This document shows positions 25,052 to 34,795 of a DNA stretch of 64,000 nt, piece after piece. Origin of the DNA: JAJYSO01 sp964579505. GTDB taxonomy: Bacteria > Bacteroidota > Bacteroidia > Flavobacteriales > Flavobacteriaceae. Location of the stretch: assembly GCA_964579505.1 (NCBI GenBank), contig CAZOGC010000006.1:1-64000 (forward strand), given 5' to 3'. The translations under genes and the position numbers were made by a program. The notes under the pieces were generated by a model, which ran no database searches, had not been told where the DNA came from, and worked only from the letters and a program-made list of their open reading frames with translations. The number at the start of each line of letters is the position of its first letter. Within the stretch, counting starts at the first letter, position 1.

Positions 25052-26917
25052 ATGAAGGTTTTTTTCGCTCTTTTTTGTGCCACATTGTTTTCTGTAACGG
25101 TAGTTGCTCAACAACAATTGCCCATTCCTAGAAATATTCAACGTGCTTATGATCAAGGTACTCGTAGTATGGATGGCGAGCCCGGGCCAAACTATTGGCA
25201 AAATACGGCAGATTATGTTATTAATGTTTCTTTTAGCCCGGAGACCCGACTGATATCTGGAGAAGAACAGATTGTGTATGTTAATAACAGCCCGGATACA
25301 TTGCACCAAATTCTATTTAAGTTGTACCCTAATTTGTATAAAAAGGGGGCTCCGCGTAGTAGTACCATTGCGGTACAAGACCTAACTAATGGAGTGCAAA
25401 TTCAAAAATTGCGCGTAAATGGAACCGCTAAAGACCCGGGGAAAGCACATATTAGAGGAACTAACATGACGTTGCCCATTGCCCCGTTGGCTCCTCACCA
25501 AAAAGTACAATTTACAATTAGATGGTCATACCCCTTAAATAAGACCTCGCATATTAGAACAGGAGAAGTAGATAGAGGTGCTTATTTTATTGCGTATTTC
25601 TTTCCACGTATTGCGGTTTATGACGATATAGACGGGTGGAATCGGTTTGGATATAACGGAAGCCAAGAGTTTTACAATGATTTTTGCAATTTTAAGGTGA
25701 ATATTACTGTACCTAAAAATTATGTGGTGTGGGCTACCGGTACTATGCAGAATGCAGAAGAGGTATTGACAAAAAAATACGTGAAAAGACTTCAAAAAGC
25801 TAAAAAAAGCGATGCAATAACTACGATTATAGATGTTTCAGATTTAGCTAATGGACATATTACGGCTGATAAACCTATGAACACCTGGAAGTTTTCAGTG
25901 CATGATGTAACCGATTTTGTTTTTGCTACCAGTAATCACTATATCTGGAAATCATCTAGTTTAGTAGTTGATCCGGATACCGGAAGACGTACACGGGTAG
26001 ATGCCGTTTACAACCCCAAACACAAAGACTATAAAGAAGTAGTTCATTTTGCTCGAAAAACGGTACAAGCTATGAGTTATACCTTTCCGGCTTGGCCCTA
26101 TCCGTATCCACATGAAACCGTTTTTGATGGGTTAGGGCAGATGGAATATCCCATGATGGTAAATGACAACCCGCTGCAAAGTAGAACTTCTACCATTACC
26201 CTCACCGACCACGAAATATTTCATACCATGTTTCCTTTTTATATGGGCATAAATGAAACTAAATATGCTTTTATGGATGAGGGCTGGGCTACGATTGCAG
26301 AGTGGATTATCTCACCACTTATTGATTCAACACTAGTAGATCATTACGGAATGGCAGCCTATGATATGACAGCGGGCAGTGAAGAAGATTTACCTATTAT
26401 GGTGCTGAGTACGGAACAAAACGGAACGAGTTATTACCTTAATTCGTACCCCAAACCGGCTATGGGTTATCTTTATGTAAAAGATATGTTAGGAGATAAG
26501 TTGTTTACCAAAGCGTTGCATCACTACATAGAGTTGTGGCATGGAAAGCATCCTGTTCCGTTAGATTTTTTTAACGCCATGAATAAAGGAGCCGGAAAAA
26601 ACATGAACTGGTTTTGGAAAAGTTGGTTTTACGATAGAGGCTATCCGGATTTAGCACTTACAAAAGTGAAGAAAAAAGGAGAAGGTTATCAGATAACGGT
26701 TACCTCAGTGGGAAATAAACCGGTTCCGATTGATTTAACCTTTACCTTTACAGATGGAACTACACAAAAAATGCATCGAAGTATTGCGGTTTGGAAGCAA
26801 GGCAACAAAAAAGTGACATTGACACTAAAAACCAATAAAAAGGTAAAAAAAGTGAAATTGGGAGCGGTGCATAACGCGGATGCCGATTTTAGTAACAATC
26901 GCTACAATTTGCGGTAA
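25052..26917 (+). CDS. M1 family metallopeptidase (secreted)
   Basis: An exported zinc aminopeptidase-like enzyme of 621 residues. A signal peptide (residues 1 to about 18, ending VVAQ) is followed by the beta-rich N-terminal domain and the gluzincin core. The zinc motif HEIFH starts at residue 387, with the third ligand Glu in FMDEGWAT 18 residues later. The exopeptidase motif usually written GxMEN appears as GLGQMEYP. It probably trims peptides in the periplasm or at the surface. The C-terminal 100 residues form a beta-sandwich-like part. It is convergent with the AraC gene, five bases apart. Confidence 0.9.
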   Translation: MKVFFALFCATLFSVTVVAQQQLPIPRNIQRAYDQGTRSMDGEPGPNYWQNTADYVINVSFSPETRLISGEEQIVYVNNSPDTLHQILFKLYPNLYKKGAPRSSTIAVQDLTNGVQIQKLRVNGTAKDPGKAHIRGTNMTLPIAPLAPHQKVQFTIRWSYPLNKTSHIRTGEVDRGAYFIAYFFPRIAVYDDIDGWNRFGYNGSQEFYNDFCNFKVNITVPKNYVVWATGTMQNAEEVLTKKYVKRLQKAKKSDAITTIIDVSDLANGHITADKPMNTWKFSVHDVTDFVFATSNHYIWKSSSLVVDPDTGRRTRVDAVYNPKHKDYKEVVHFARKTVQAMSYTFPAWPYPYPHETVFDGLGQMEYPMMVNDNPLQSRTSTITLTDHEIFHTMFPFYMGINETKYAFMDEGWATIAEWIISPLIDSTLVDHYGMAAYDMTAGSEEDLPIMVLSTEQNGTSYYLNSYPKPAMGYLYVKDMLGDKLFTKALHHYIELWHGKHPVPLDFFNAMNKGAGKNMNWFWKSWFYDRGYPDLALTKVKKKGEGYQITVTSVGNKPVPIDLTFTFTDGTTQKMHRSIAVWKQGNKKVTLTLKTNKKVKKVKLGAVHNADADFSNNRYNLR

Positions 26918-26922
26918 AACTG

Positions 26923-27843
26923 CTATGACGAATGACTCCGGGTGGTGTTAGTGCTAAGCGACTGTAAATATTTTTTAGGAGTGGTGCCAAATCTCTTTTT
27001 GTAAGCGGCTATAAAGTGGCTGGCAGTACTGTAGCCCACTTGCAACCCAACTTCATTAACGTTGTATTTGCCCGACTCAAGGAGTTTTTGCGCATAATCC
27101 ATTTTGTAGTTAAAAAGAAACCCAAAAACAGTTTCGCCGTATACCTCTTTAAATCCTTCTTTTAGTTTTTTGAGCCCTAACCCAATTTCTTCAGCAAGTG
27201 CTTTTAAAGTGGGGGGCTCAGCCATGTGAGCAATAATAATTTCTTTGGCGTGTTTTATTTTTCGTACGCCATCTTCATCAACTAAAAACGGACATTGTTC
27301 GGTATCTACGGTTTCCGGACGGTTAAAATAGAGTCCGATTAGTTCATATACTTTCCCTTTAAGATAAATAGGCTGTACAGATGGATGTAGGTTGAAATTT
27401 AAAACCTGACTGAGTACAACAGCCATAGCAGGTGTTATGGAAGACTCTCGGTAATATTTTTTGTGCCGTTCTTCCTCTTTTAAAAAGTCTATATACGAAG
27501 CGTCTCTAGAAAACAGTTGATGAAACTTTCGGAGTGCAATCAGCAAAGAAACCGTCGAAGAATGTGCATGTACTTCTATATCTAGCGGTAAGGCTTTTTC
27601 CGGATTGTAAACAAACATAACATCATCCTCGTTTAAACCTCTGCTGTATTGACCTTGGTTATAGTTGAGGTTGGCGCTTCCTTTTAAACAAAAATGAAAA
27701 CGAATAATATCACTCGGTATTTCTTGTGTAAAATACTGGGTATCAACAGTATTGTTTTGACACATCAAAATAGAAAAGTCATTTTCTAAGAAAAAGGTAG
27801 AGAATGAACTTTTGGCGTTGTTTTTTGAATCATTAGTATTCAT
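26923..27843 (-). CDS. AraC family transcriptional regulator
   Basis: A 306-residue regulator with an N-terminal cupin-like sensing half and a C-terminal AraC DNA-binding domain of two helix-turn-helix units. The segments LKALAEEIGLGLKKLKEGF and VGLQVGYSTASHFIAAYKK are the recognisable helices. It is divergent from hemA, and this neighbourhood is repeated in flavobacteria, so control of heme synthesis or iron is likely but unproven. A TTG codon sits one codon upstream of the ATG at 27843; the ATG is used. Confidence 0.9.
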   Translation of the reverse strand: MNTNDSKNNAKSSFSTFFLENDFSILMCQNNTVDTQYFTQEIPSDIIRFHFCLKGSANLNYNQGQYSRGLNEDDVMFVYNPEKALPLDIEVHAHSSTVSLLIALRKFHQLFSRDASYIDFLKEEERHKKYYRESSITPAMAVVLSQVLNFNLHPSVQPIYLKGKVYELIGLYFNRPETVDTEQCPFLVDEDGVRKIKHAKEIIIAHMAEPPTLKALAEEIGLGLKKLKEGFKEVYGETVFGFLFNYKMDYAQKLLESGKYNVNEVGLQVGYSTASHFIAAYKKRFGTTPKKYLQSLSTNTTRSHSS

Positions 27844-27983
27844 CAAATCCTTATTTTTATTTAGAATGAATATAATTAGTTATTTATAAATGTGCTTGTA
27901 TAGCTACAAAAATAAGATTATTGTTGAATTTAAACGAATTAGACCCAAAATATCTAGAGTCGACATTAAAAGAACTTATAGCG

Positions 27984-28015
27984 TTGTTTTTTGAGGTTGT
28001 TTCCCCTTATTTTTG
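27984..28015 (+). promoter_or_regulatory. Promoter of the hemA operon (decides the start)
   Basis: TATTTTTG at 28008-28015 with TTG at 27984-27986 and 21 bases between. Transcription would begin near 28022. The frame that opens at TTG 27991 therefore starts before the transcript, and the ATG at 28039 (or 28060) is the realistic start. Confidence 0.6.
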
Positions 28016-28038
28016 AATCCAATTTTCACGGGAGTTGT

Positions 28039-29292
28039 ATGAAAGATAGAATATCGGCTATGAAGCGTCATTCCTTTTATGTTGTAGGGTTAAATTATCA
28101 CAAAGCAGATGCTACTGTTCGAGGAGATTTTAGTTTAGATGAAACCGCTAAGAAAAACTTGTTAAAGGCAGCAAAAGCAGCCGGATATGAAGGAATGTTA
28201 GTAGTCTCTACCTGTAATCGAACAGAATTATACGGATTTGCAGAGAACCCTTTTCAGCTTATTAAGTTGCTTTGCGACCACACGCGTGGGTCGTTAGATC
28301 AATTTGAAAAAGTGGCGTTTGTTTATAAAAACAAAGAAGCCGTTACCCATATATTTAAGGTAGGAGCCGGACTAGATAGTCAAATATTAGGCGATTTTGA
28401 AATTATTGGTCAACTTAAGCAAGCATTTATTTTTTCTAAAAAAGCGGGAACTACAAACCCCTTTTTAGAGCGATTGCTCAATTCGGTTATTCAGGCCAGT
28501 AAACGAATTAAAACCGAAACCGGTATTTCTTCTGGCGCTACCTCTGTTTCTTTTGCATCGGTGCATTACATAATGAATAATGTAGAGAATATCGGAGAAA
28601 AGAAAATCACCCTTTTTGGAACCGGAAAGATTGGGCGTAATACCCTAGAAAATTTGGTAAAGCATACCAATAATGAGAAGATAATTCTTATTAACCGTAC
28701 CAAAGACAAGGCCGAAAAAATTGCCGGTAAATTTGATTTGGTAGTTAAAGATTATGCAGATTTACAAGCAGAAATACGTACTACTGATATTTTGATTGTG
28801 GCTACCGGGGCGCAAACACCTACCATTACCAAAGAATTACTCTATCCCAAAAAAGAATTGCTGATTTTAGATTTATCTATTCCTAAGAACGTGGCAGATG
28901 ATGTAGAAGAAATTGAAAAAGTAAGTGTCGTTCACTTAGATGAATTGTCGGCTATTACTGATGAAACCTTGGCGCAGCGCCGCACCTTTTTGCCGGACGC
29001 AGAAAAAATTATTAAAGAAGTACGAACAGAATTTAAGCAGTGGCTAGACACACGTAAGTTTGTGCCAACCATAAAAGCGTTGAAAGAAAAATTGAATGTT
29101 ATCAAAGAGATTGAGATTGCTTCACAACAAAAAAAGAATACTGAATTTGATATAGAGCAAGCTGAGCTTATTGGTGATAGAATTGTGCAGAAAATTATGA
29201 ATCGTTTTGCGCAACACTTGCGCGACGATACTACTGAAGATAGCTTAGCACTTATTCAAAATGTATTTCAGCTGGAAGATATTGAAGCATGA
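28039..29292 (+). CDS. hemA: Glutamyl-tRNA reductase
   Basis: Reduces glutamyl-tRNA to glutamate-1-semialdehyde with NADPH, the committed step of the C5 heme pathway. The catalytic Cys is in STCNRTELYG near residue 60. The NADPH fold GTGKIGRNT lies near 190-200, and a helical dimerisation tail follows. From ATG 28039 there are 417 residues; ATG 28060 gives 410 and begins MKRHSFYVVG, which is also plausible. It overlaps hemC by four bases (ATGA), so they are coupled. Confidence 0.95.
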   Translation: MKDRISAMKRHSFYVVGLNYHKADATVRGDFSLDETAKKNLLKAAKAAGYEGMLVVSTCNRTELYGFAENPFQLIKLLCDHTRGSLDQFEKVAFVYKNKEAVTHIFKVGAGLDSQILGDFEIIGQLKQAFIFSKKAGTTNPFLERLLNSVIQASKRIKTETGISSGATSVSFASVHYIMNNVENIGEKKITLFGTGKIGRNTLENLVKHTNNEKIILINRTKDKAEKIAGKFDLVVKDYADLQAEIRTTDILIVATGAQTPTITKELLYPKKELLILDLSIPKNVADDVEEIEKVSVVHLDELSAITDETLAQRRTFLPDAEKIIKEVRTEFKQWLDTRKFVPTIKALKEKLNVIKEIEIASQQKKNTEFDIEQAELIGDRIVQKIMNRFAQHLRDDTTEDSLALIQNVFQLEDIEA

Positions 29293-30203
29293 AAAAAACA
29301 ATTCGAATAGGAACACGAGCCAGCGAGTTGGCTTTGTGGCAAGCCAACACCGTTAAAACAGCCTTAGAAAATTTGGGATACGAGACCACCCTCGTTCCGG
29401 TAAAATCTACCGGAGATCTCAACTTAACGGAGCCGCTTTATGAAATGGGTATTACCGGCATTTTTACCAAAGCATTAGATGTGGCTATGGTGAAAAACGA
29501 AATAGATATCGCGGTGCATTCTATGAAAGATGTGCCCACCATTTTGCCAAATGGAATAGTGCAAGCAGCGGTGCTTCCTCGTGCTAATGTAGAAGATATT
29601 CTTATTCATAAAGGCACCACATTTTTAGATACCAAAGAAGGTATCATTGCTACCGGAAGCTTGCGTAGAAAGGCACAGTGGCTGCATCGTTATCCTACTC
29701 ATACTGTGGTTAACTTGCGTGGAAATGTAAACACACGACTTAAAAAATTGGAGGAATCTGATTGGAATGGAGCTGTATTTGCCGCGGCGGGGTTGGAGCG
29801 AATTAGCCTAAAACCGGATAATTTTATACCATTAAATTGGATGCTACCGGCACCGGCTCAGGGAGCTATGTTGGTGGTGGCTAAAGAAAAAGACACTTTT
29901 TCTAGAACGGCAGTAGCGCAGCTCAATCACCCGAAAACAGCAATGTGTGTAAACATTGAGCGTGAATTTTTACGCGTTTTAGAAGGCGGTTGTACGGCTC
30001 CTATAGGGGCGTTGGCTCAAGTAGTTGGAGATAAAGTAACCTTTGAAGGAGCTCTGTTTAGTTTAGATGGAAAACAAAAAATTAGCCGAAAAACCACTTT
30101 TTCTATTGATGATTGCAAAAAACAAGGCGAAAAAGCGGCAAAAAATGTACTTTCGCAAGGAGGAGCTGCCGTTATGAAAATCATCAAGCAAAAAATGGGA
30201 TAA
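29289..30203 (+). CDS. hemC: Porphobilinogen deaminase (hydroxymethylbilane synthase)
   Basis: Links four porphobilinogens into hydroxymethylbilane. The cofactor-binding Cys is in LEGGCTAPIGA near residue 237. The substrate motifs AVHSMKDVPT and ATGSLRRKAQ are present. At 304 residues it is complete. It overlaps hemA by four bases and is followed three bases later by trkH. Confidence 0.96.
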   Translation: MKKTIRIGTRASELALWQANTVKTALENLGYETTLVPVKSTGDLNLTEPLYEMGITGIFTKALDVAMVKNEIDIAVHSMKDVPTILPNGIVQAAVLPRANVEDILIHKGTTFLDTKEGIIATGSLRRKAQWLHRYPTHTVVNLRGNVNTRLKKLEESDWNGAVFAAAGLERISLKPDNFIPLNWMLPAPAQGAMLVVAKEKDTFSRTAVAQLNHPKTAMCVNIEREFLRVLEGGCTAPIGALAQVVGDKVTFEGALFSLDGKQKISRKTTFSIDDCKKQGEKAAKNVLSQGGAAVMKIIKQKMG

Positions 30204-30205
30204 TA

Positions 30206-31948
30206 ATGCCGAAAAAATTAAAAAGTTCTAGTCTTTTTATAGGTTTATTGGATGTTGCCCTTTTTGCCTTCCTAGTGTTAGATTTTGGCTATGGGCAAAC
30301 CTTTCATTTAAAAACCTATAAGACGATAGCACTTCCGGTTATTATCTTGGGGCTCATTCTTTTTAATTTATACCAATACCGAAAATACCGATACGAAGCC
30401 ACGATTCGTAAAAGCGCACTATACAATTTAATTATCCTTCTTTTAATTATTGTCTTGGGCGGTGTTTTTATGGTTATAGACTACAATGGCCTTTTAATAG
30501 ATACGTTTTTTACGCACCGTGGGGCGATAGAATACGGGTTGTTGTTTTACTTTTTTATTCGGCTTACCTTCTTGATGCGGAAAGTATATCAAGTATATTT
30601 TAATCCGGCAATTCTTTTTGTAGGAAGTTTTGCCTTGGTCATTTTAGCCGGAGCCTTTTTGCTCATGCTGCCTAGCGCTACTAAATATGGTATTAACTTT
30701 ACCGATGCGTTGTTTACATCAACCAGTGCCGTGTGTGTTACGGGTTTAGTAGTGGTTGACGTAGGAAAAGAATTTACGCTTTTTGGGCAGACTATTATCA
30801 TGATTTTGTTTCAGATTGGTGGCTTGGGAATGCTTACTTTTACTTCTTTTTTTGCCTATTTTTTTAAGAGTGGATCGTCTTTTAAAGAAAGCCTTTTTAT
30901 GAAAAATGTCTTAGGCGATGATCAACTCAATAACATCATGCAAACCACCGTGCGGATTGTGGTTTTCTCGTTGATAGTAGAAGCAACGGGCGCTCTATTT
31001 ATATACGATTCTGTAAAAGATCTTGCGTTAAAACATCACGGCTTTTTTGCTGTTTTTCATGCTGTTTCGGCCTATTGTAACGCCGGGTTTTCTACGATTA
31101 CCGGTAATTTAGGAGCCGTAGGATTGCGCCATAATTACTACTTACAATGGATTATTATGGGGTTGATTATTTTTGGAGGGCTCGGGTATTTTATTTCCTT
31201 CAACTTCCTAAAATATATCAAACAATTCTTCATCAACCTTTTTCACAAACGCAAAAAGAAATCTATCGTTCGTTTAATTACGTTAAACACAAAAATGGTG
31301 GTATATACTACTATTATTCTCATTTTAGGCGGTACAGTAGCTCTTCTTTATACAGAATATCATACGGTTCTTTTGGCTGATCATTCCTTTTTTGGTAAGT
31401 GGACCACGGCCATGTTTTCAGCTGTAACGGCACGAACCTGTGGGTTTAGCACCGTAAATTATGCTCAATTTTCGATGCCCGGATTGTTGATTATGATTTT
31501 GTTGATGTGGATTGGTGCCTCTCCGGCTTCTACTGGTGGAGGAATCAAAACCTCTTCTTTTGCATTGGCCGTTTTAAATGTCTTTTCAACCGCCAGAAAT
31601 AAACCACATATTGAGATAGGAACCAGGCATGTAGCACCAGAAGCGGTACGAAGAGCTTTTGCTATTATTGTAATCTCGCTTATTTCTGTGGGGGTCGGTA
31701 TTATTTTGGTACTCTTTTTTGATCCGCAATTTTCGTTGATGCAAGTAGCCTTCGAAATTTTTTCTGCCTTTGCTACCGCCGGATTATCTATGGGAATTAC
31801 TCCACATCTTTCAGTAGCTAGTGAATATGTGGTTATCTTTATGATGTTTTTCGGCCGGATAGGACTGATTAATTTAATGGCGGGTATTTTGCGTAATATG
31901 CGGGCACGAGGTTATGAGTATCCGGAAGAAAATATTCTTATTAATTAA
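30206..31948 (+). CDS. TrkH/KtrB family potassium uptake transporter
   Basis: The membrane pore of a Trk/Ktr potassium system, about 580 residues from ATG 30206. About eleven or twelve hydrophobic segments include the selectivity loops, for instance TSTSAVCVTGL near residue 173 and GGLGMLTF just after. ATG 30206 is three bases after the hemC stop; the longer frame back to 30113 overlaps hemC and is rejected. Its partner trkA follows. The pair interrupts the otherwise continuous hemA-hemC-hemD-hemE order. Confidence 0.92.
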   Translation: MPKKLKSSSLFIGLLDVALFAFLVLDFGYGQTFHLKTYKTIALPVIILGLILFNLYQYRKYRYEATIRKSALYNLIILLLIIVLGGVFMVIDYNGLLIDTFFTHRGAIEYGLLFYFFIRLTFLMRKVYQVYFNPAILFVGSFALVILAGAFLLMLPSATKYGINFTDALFTSTSAVCVTGLVVVDVGKEFTLFGQTIIMILFQIGGLGMLTFTSFFAYFFKSGSSFKESLFMKNVLGDDQLNNIMQTTVRIVVFSLIVEATGALFIYDSVKDLALKHHGFFAVFHAVSAYCNAGFSTITGNLGAVGLRHNYYLQWIIMGLIIFGGLGYFISFNFLKYIKQFFINLFHKRKKKSIVRLITLNTKMVVYTTIILILGGTVALLYTEYHTVLLADHSFFGKWTTAMFSAVTARTCGFSTVNYAQFSMPGLLIMILLMWIGASPASTGGGIKTSSFALAVLNVFSTARNKPHIEIGTRHVAPEAVRRAFAIIVISLISVGVGIILVLFFDPQFSLMQVAFEIFSAFATAGLSMGITPHLSVASEYVVIFMMFFGRIGLINLMAGILRNMRARGYEYPEENILIN

Positions 31949-31969
31949 TAAACTTGAAAATAGCGAGTT

Positions 31970-32680
31970 ATGAAAGTAGTAATATTTGGGTTAGGTAACT
32001 TTGGAATGTCTTTAGCCGTTCATTTGGCAGACACCGGAAACGATGTGGTAGTGGCCGACCGTAATCGAGAAAAAATAGATTTGGTTAAAGACAAAGTATC
32101 GCATGCAGTGGTAATGGATTCTACCAATGAAAATGCTTACCGTGCTTTGCCCTTAAAAGACGCCGATATAGTGGTGGTGGGAATTAGTGATGACGAAGGA
32201 GCAGCTATTATGACTACCGCTATTATAAAGAAAGTATGTGATGCAAAAATTATTGCCCGTTCTTCATCGGCTATCCAAGATACCATATTTGAAGCGATGG
32301 GAGTATACCAGGTCATTCACCCTGAGCAAGAATATGCAGAGCGCATGACCAAGAAAATAAACCTACGCGGAAGCATTGATAATTTTGAAATTGAAGGAGA
32401 AGGAGATTACTTGATTTCTGAAATAGAATTGTGCAAAGAGTTGGAAGGGAAGACGATTATGAAAGCCAATTTTAGAGAGCAATACGGATTAAATATTATT
32501 ACTATTCTTCGAAAAAAACAATATAGCAATTTGCTGAGAAGAAATGCCGAAAAGCAAGTAGTTATTGGTATGCCTAAACCGGATACGGTACTAGAACCCA
32601 ACGATATTTTGGTGGTTTTTGGTAAGAGTAGCAGTATCGATAAATATTTAAAACAACACCATGTTGAAGATTCTCAGTAG
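31970..32680 (+). CDS. TrkA/KtrA family potassium uptake regulatory subunit
   Basis: A cytoplasmic RCK protein of 236 residues that gates the TrkH-type pore with NAD(H) or nucleotide binding. The N-terminal Rossmann motif VVIFGLGNFGMS is at residues 2-13, and the C-terminal RCK-C part runs from about 150. A single RCK-N/RCK-C pair gives a KtrA-like length, half that of E. coli TrkA. It overlaps the next gene, hemD, by 20 bases. Confidence 0.92.
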   Translation: MKVVIFGLGNFGMSLAVHLADTGNDVVVADRNREKIDLVKDKVSHAVVMDSTNENAYRALPLKDADIVVVGISDDEGAAIMTTAIIKKVCDAKIIARSSSAIQDTIFEAMGVYQVIHPEQEYAERMTKKINLRGSIDNFEIEGEGDYLISEIELCKELEGKTIMKANFREQYGLNIITILRKKQYSNLLRRNAEKQVVIGMPKPDTVLEPNDILVVFGKSSSIDKYLKQHHVEDSQ

Positions 32681-33311
32681 CCGAAAACTAACAGCTTCTC
32701 AGGCTAAAATACTAGAGGATGCTTCTATTACTTGGGAAGAATACGAGGCTATAAAAATTGATTTTGTGGATTTTCAAGTGTCCCAACCGGTTACAAATGC
32801 CATTATAACCAGCCAAAATACCGTAAAGGCGCTTTTGCAGCAACAAATAAAGATTGAACGGTGTTTTTGTGTGGGGCAAAAGACAAAACACTTGTTAGAA
32901 AAGCATCAAATAGCGGTAGTTGAGATGACTGATTATGGAAGTGAATTAGGAGCGCTCTTGGTAAAAAATTATGCCTTAGAAAAATTTGTTTTTTTTTGCG
33001 GAAATAAACGGCGCGATGAGCTACCTGATTTGTTGACAGAGAATAACGTGAACTATACAGAAATTCAGGTGTATAAAAATGTACTCAATCCGGTAAAGGT
33101 TAATCCTACTTTTGATGGGGTACTATTTTTTAGCCCTAGCCAGGTAAAGAGTTACGTTCAAAAAAATGATTTACACCATCAAAAAGCCTTCTGCATAGGA
33201 AAAACGACGGCAGCAGAAGCAAGAAAATATACGTCAATAGTAATTATATCTAACAAACCCACCGTAGAAGAGGTGCTGACTCGGGTGGTAAAATTTTATG
33301 AACATGCTTAA
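32661..33311 (+). CDS. hemD: Uroporphyrinogen-III synthase
   Basis: Cyclises and inverts ring D of hydroxymethylbilane to uroporphyrinogen III. The 216-residue protein has the two-lobe HemD pattern (NAIITSQNTVKAL, VLFFSPSQVKSY) and weak overall conservation typical of HemD. Its place between hemC and hemE, overlapping hemE by 14 bases, makes it the likely true HemD. A longer paralogue is at 20911. Confidence 0.88.
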   Translation: MLKILSSRKLTASQAKILEDASITWEEYEAIKIDFVDFQVSQPVTNAIITSQNTVKALLQQQIKIERCFCVGQKTKHLLEKHQIAVVEMTDYGSELGALLVKNYALEKFVFFCGNKRRDELPDLLTENNVNYTEIQVYKNVLNPVKVNPTFDGVLFFSPSQVKSYVQKNDLHHQKAFCIGKTTAAEARKYTSIVIISNKPTVEEVLTRVVKFYEHA

Positions 33312-34323
33312 AAATGATTTGTTGCTTCGTGCACTTAGAGGAGAAGAGGTTGAACGTCCCCCCGTTTGGATGATGCGTCAAGCAGGGCGTTACCTTCCTG
33401 ATTTTATGAAGATAAGAGAAAAATACGATTTTTTTACACGTTGCCAAACCCCTGAACTGGCTACCGAAATTACGGTTATGCCGGTACGGCAGGTAGGCGT
33501 TGATGCCGCTATTCTCTTTTCGGATATTTTGGTGGTTCCACAAGCTATGGATATTCATTTTGAAATGAAACCCAACGTAGGTCCTTGGTTAGAAAACCCG
33601 ATTCAATCTCCCGAACAGGCACACGAGGTTTCGATACCCGATGTGCGAGACCGCTTGCATTATGTTTTTGAAGCCATTAAGCTTACAAAACAAGAACTTA
33701 ACGATGAGGTGCCACTAATTGGTTTTTCAGGCTCTCCGTGGACTATTTTGTGTTATACGGTGCAAGGACAAGGCTCTAAAACTTTTGACAAGGCTAAAGA
33801 ATTTTGTTTTCAACATCCGGAAGCGGCAGCCAATTTATTACAAAAAATAACAGATACCACAATTGCTTATCTCAAAGAAAAGGTGGCTGCCGGAGTAGAT
33901 GCGGTTCAAATTTTTGATTCTTGGGGAGGGTTGTTGGCGCCGGATGATTACCAAGAGTATTCGTGGAAATATATTCAACAAATAATAGATGCTTTAAAAA
34001 AAGATATTCCGGTGATGGTCTTTGCCAAAGGATGCTGGTATGCGCTTGAAGAGATGGCACAATCAGGGGCATCTGCGTTGAGTATAGATTGGACGTGTAC
34101 GGCTCAGACCGCCCGAAAACTAACTGGAGGTAAGATAACATTACAGGGCAATTTAGATCCGGCGCGCTTATTGGCTCCTATTCCTGAAATTGAACGTAGA
34201 ACGCGTCAAATGATAACTGATTTTGGGAAAGACAAATATATTGCCAATCTCGGTCATGGTATTCTTCCAAATGTTCCGGTAGCACATGCCAAAGCGTTTA
34301 TAGAAACGGTAAAAGCCTTTTAA
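33298..34323 (+). CDS. hemE: Uroporphyrinogen decarboxylase
   Basis: Decarboxylates the four acetate groups of uroporphyrinogen III to coproporphyrinogen III. The N-terminal signature PPVWMMRQAGRYLPDF is at residues 20-35. The second motif GFSGSPWT lies near 142, and the C-terminal NLGHGILPNVP matches family ends. 341 residues. It starts inside hemD (14-base overlap), so the hem genes are translationally coupled. An OsmC gene follows after 59 bases. Confidence 0.96.
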   Translation: MNMLKNDLLLRALRGEEVERPPVWMMRQAGRYLPDFMKIREKYDFFTRCQTPELATEITVMPVRQVGVDAAILFSDILVVPQAMDIHFEMKPNVGPWLENPIQSPEQAHEVSIPDVRDRLHYVFEAIKLTKQELNDEVPLIGFSGSPWTILCYTVQGQGSKTFDKAKEFCFQHPEAAANLLQKITDTTIAYLKEKVAAGVDAVQIFDSWGGLLAPDDYQEYSWKYIQQIIDALKKDIPVMVFAKGCWYALEEMAQSGASALSIDWTCTAQTARKLTGGKITLQGNLDPARLLAPIPEIERRTRQMITDFGKDKYIANLGHGILPNVPVAHAKAFIETVKAF

Positions 34324-34382
34324 AATGGCTAATAACTAGTCGTGTTTTTCTACCTTTACATAAGATAAAAAAAGGAATAATT

Positions 34383-34790
34383 ATGACTTCAAAAGCAGAA
34401 TATTTGGGTGCGCTTCGCGTAAAAAATACGCATTTAAAAAGTGGCAATAGTTATATTACTGATGCCCCTACCGATAACCACGGAAAAGGGGAGGCTTTTT
34501 CACCTACGGATACGGTAGCTACGGCCTTAGCTAATTGCATGCTAACGGTTATGGGAATTAAAGCCGAGGCAGAAGGAATTAATATGGCGGGAGCTACAGC
34601 GCAAGTAACCAAAACTATGGCAGCAAACCCACGTAGAATTGTGAAGATTGAAATTGAATTGAATTTTCCTGAAAATTATTCAGATAAGGTAAAAAAAATA
34701 TTAGAACACACGGCTCGTCATTGCCCGGTACACCAAAGCCTTCACCCGGATATAGAAACGCCTATTACCTTTCATTACGGAAAAGAATAG
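34383..34790 (+). CDS. OsmC family protein
   Basis: A 135-residue protein of the OsmC/Ohr peroxidase fold. The two redox Cys are in ANCMLTVMG near residue 53 and RHCPVHQS near 115, which suggests thiol-dependent peroxide reduction. A TACCTTTA box (one mismatch) at 34351-34358 may give it a separate promoter from the hem operon. It is convergent with thyA, five bases away. Confidence 0.9.
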   Translation: MTSKAEYLGALRVKNTHLKSGNSYITDAPTDNHGKGEAFSPTDTVATALANCMLTVMGIKAEAEGINMAGATAQVTKTMAANPRRIVKIEIELNFPENYSDKVKKILEHTARHCPVHQSLHPDIETPITFHYGKE

Positions 34791-34795
34791 CCGTT

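Noticed and set aside
30113..30205. Extended start for trkH
   Set aside because: It lies within the hemC coding region and adds sequence unlike TrkH; ATG 30206 follows hemC by three bases.
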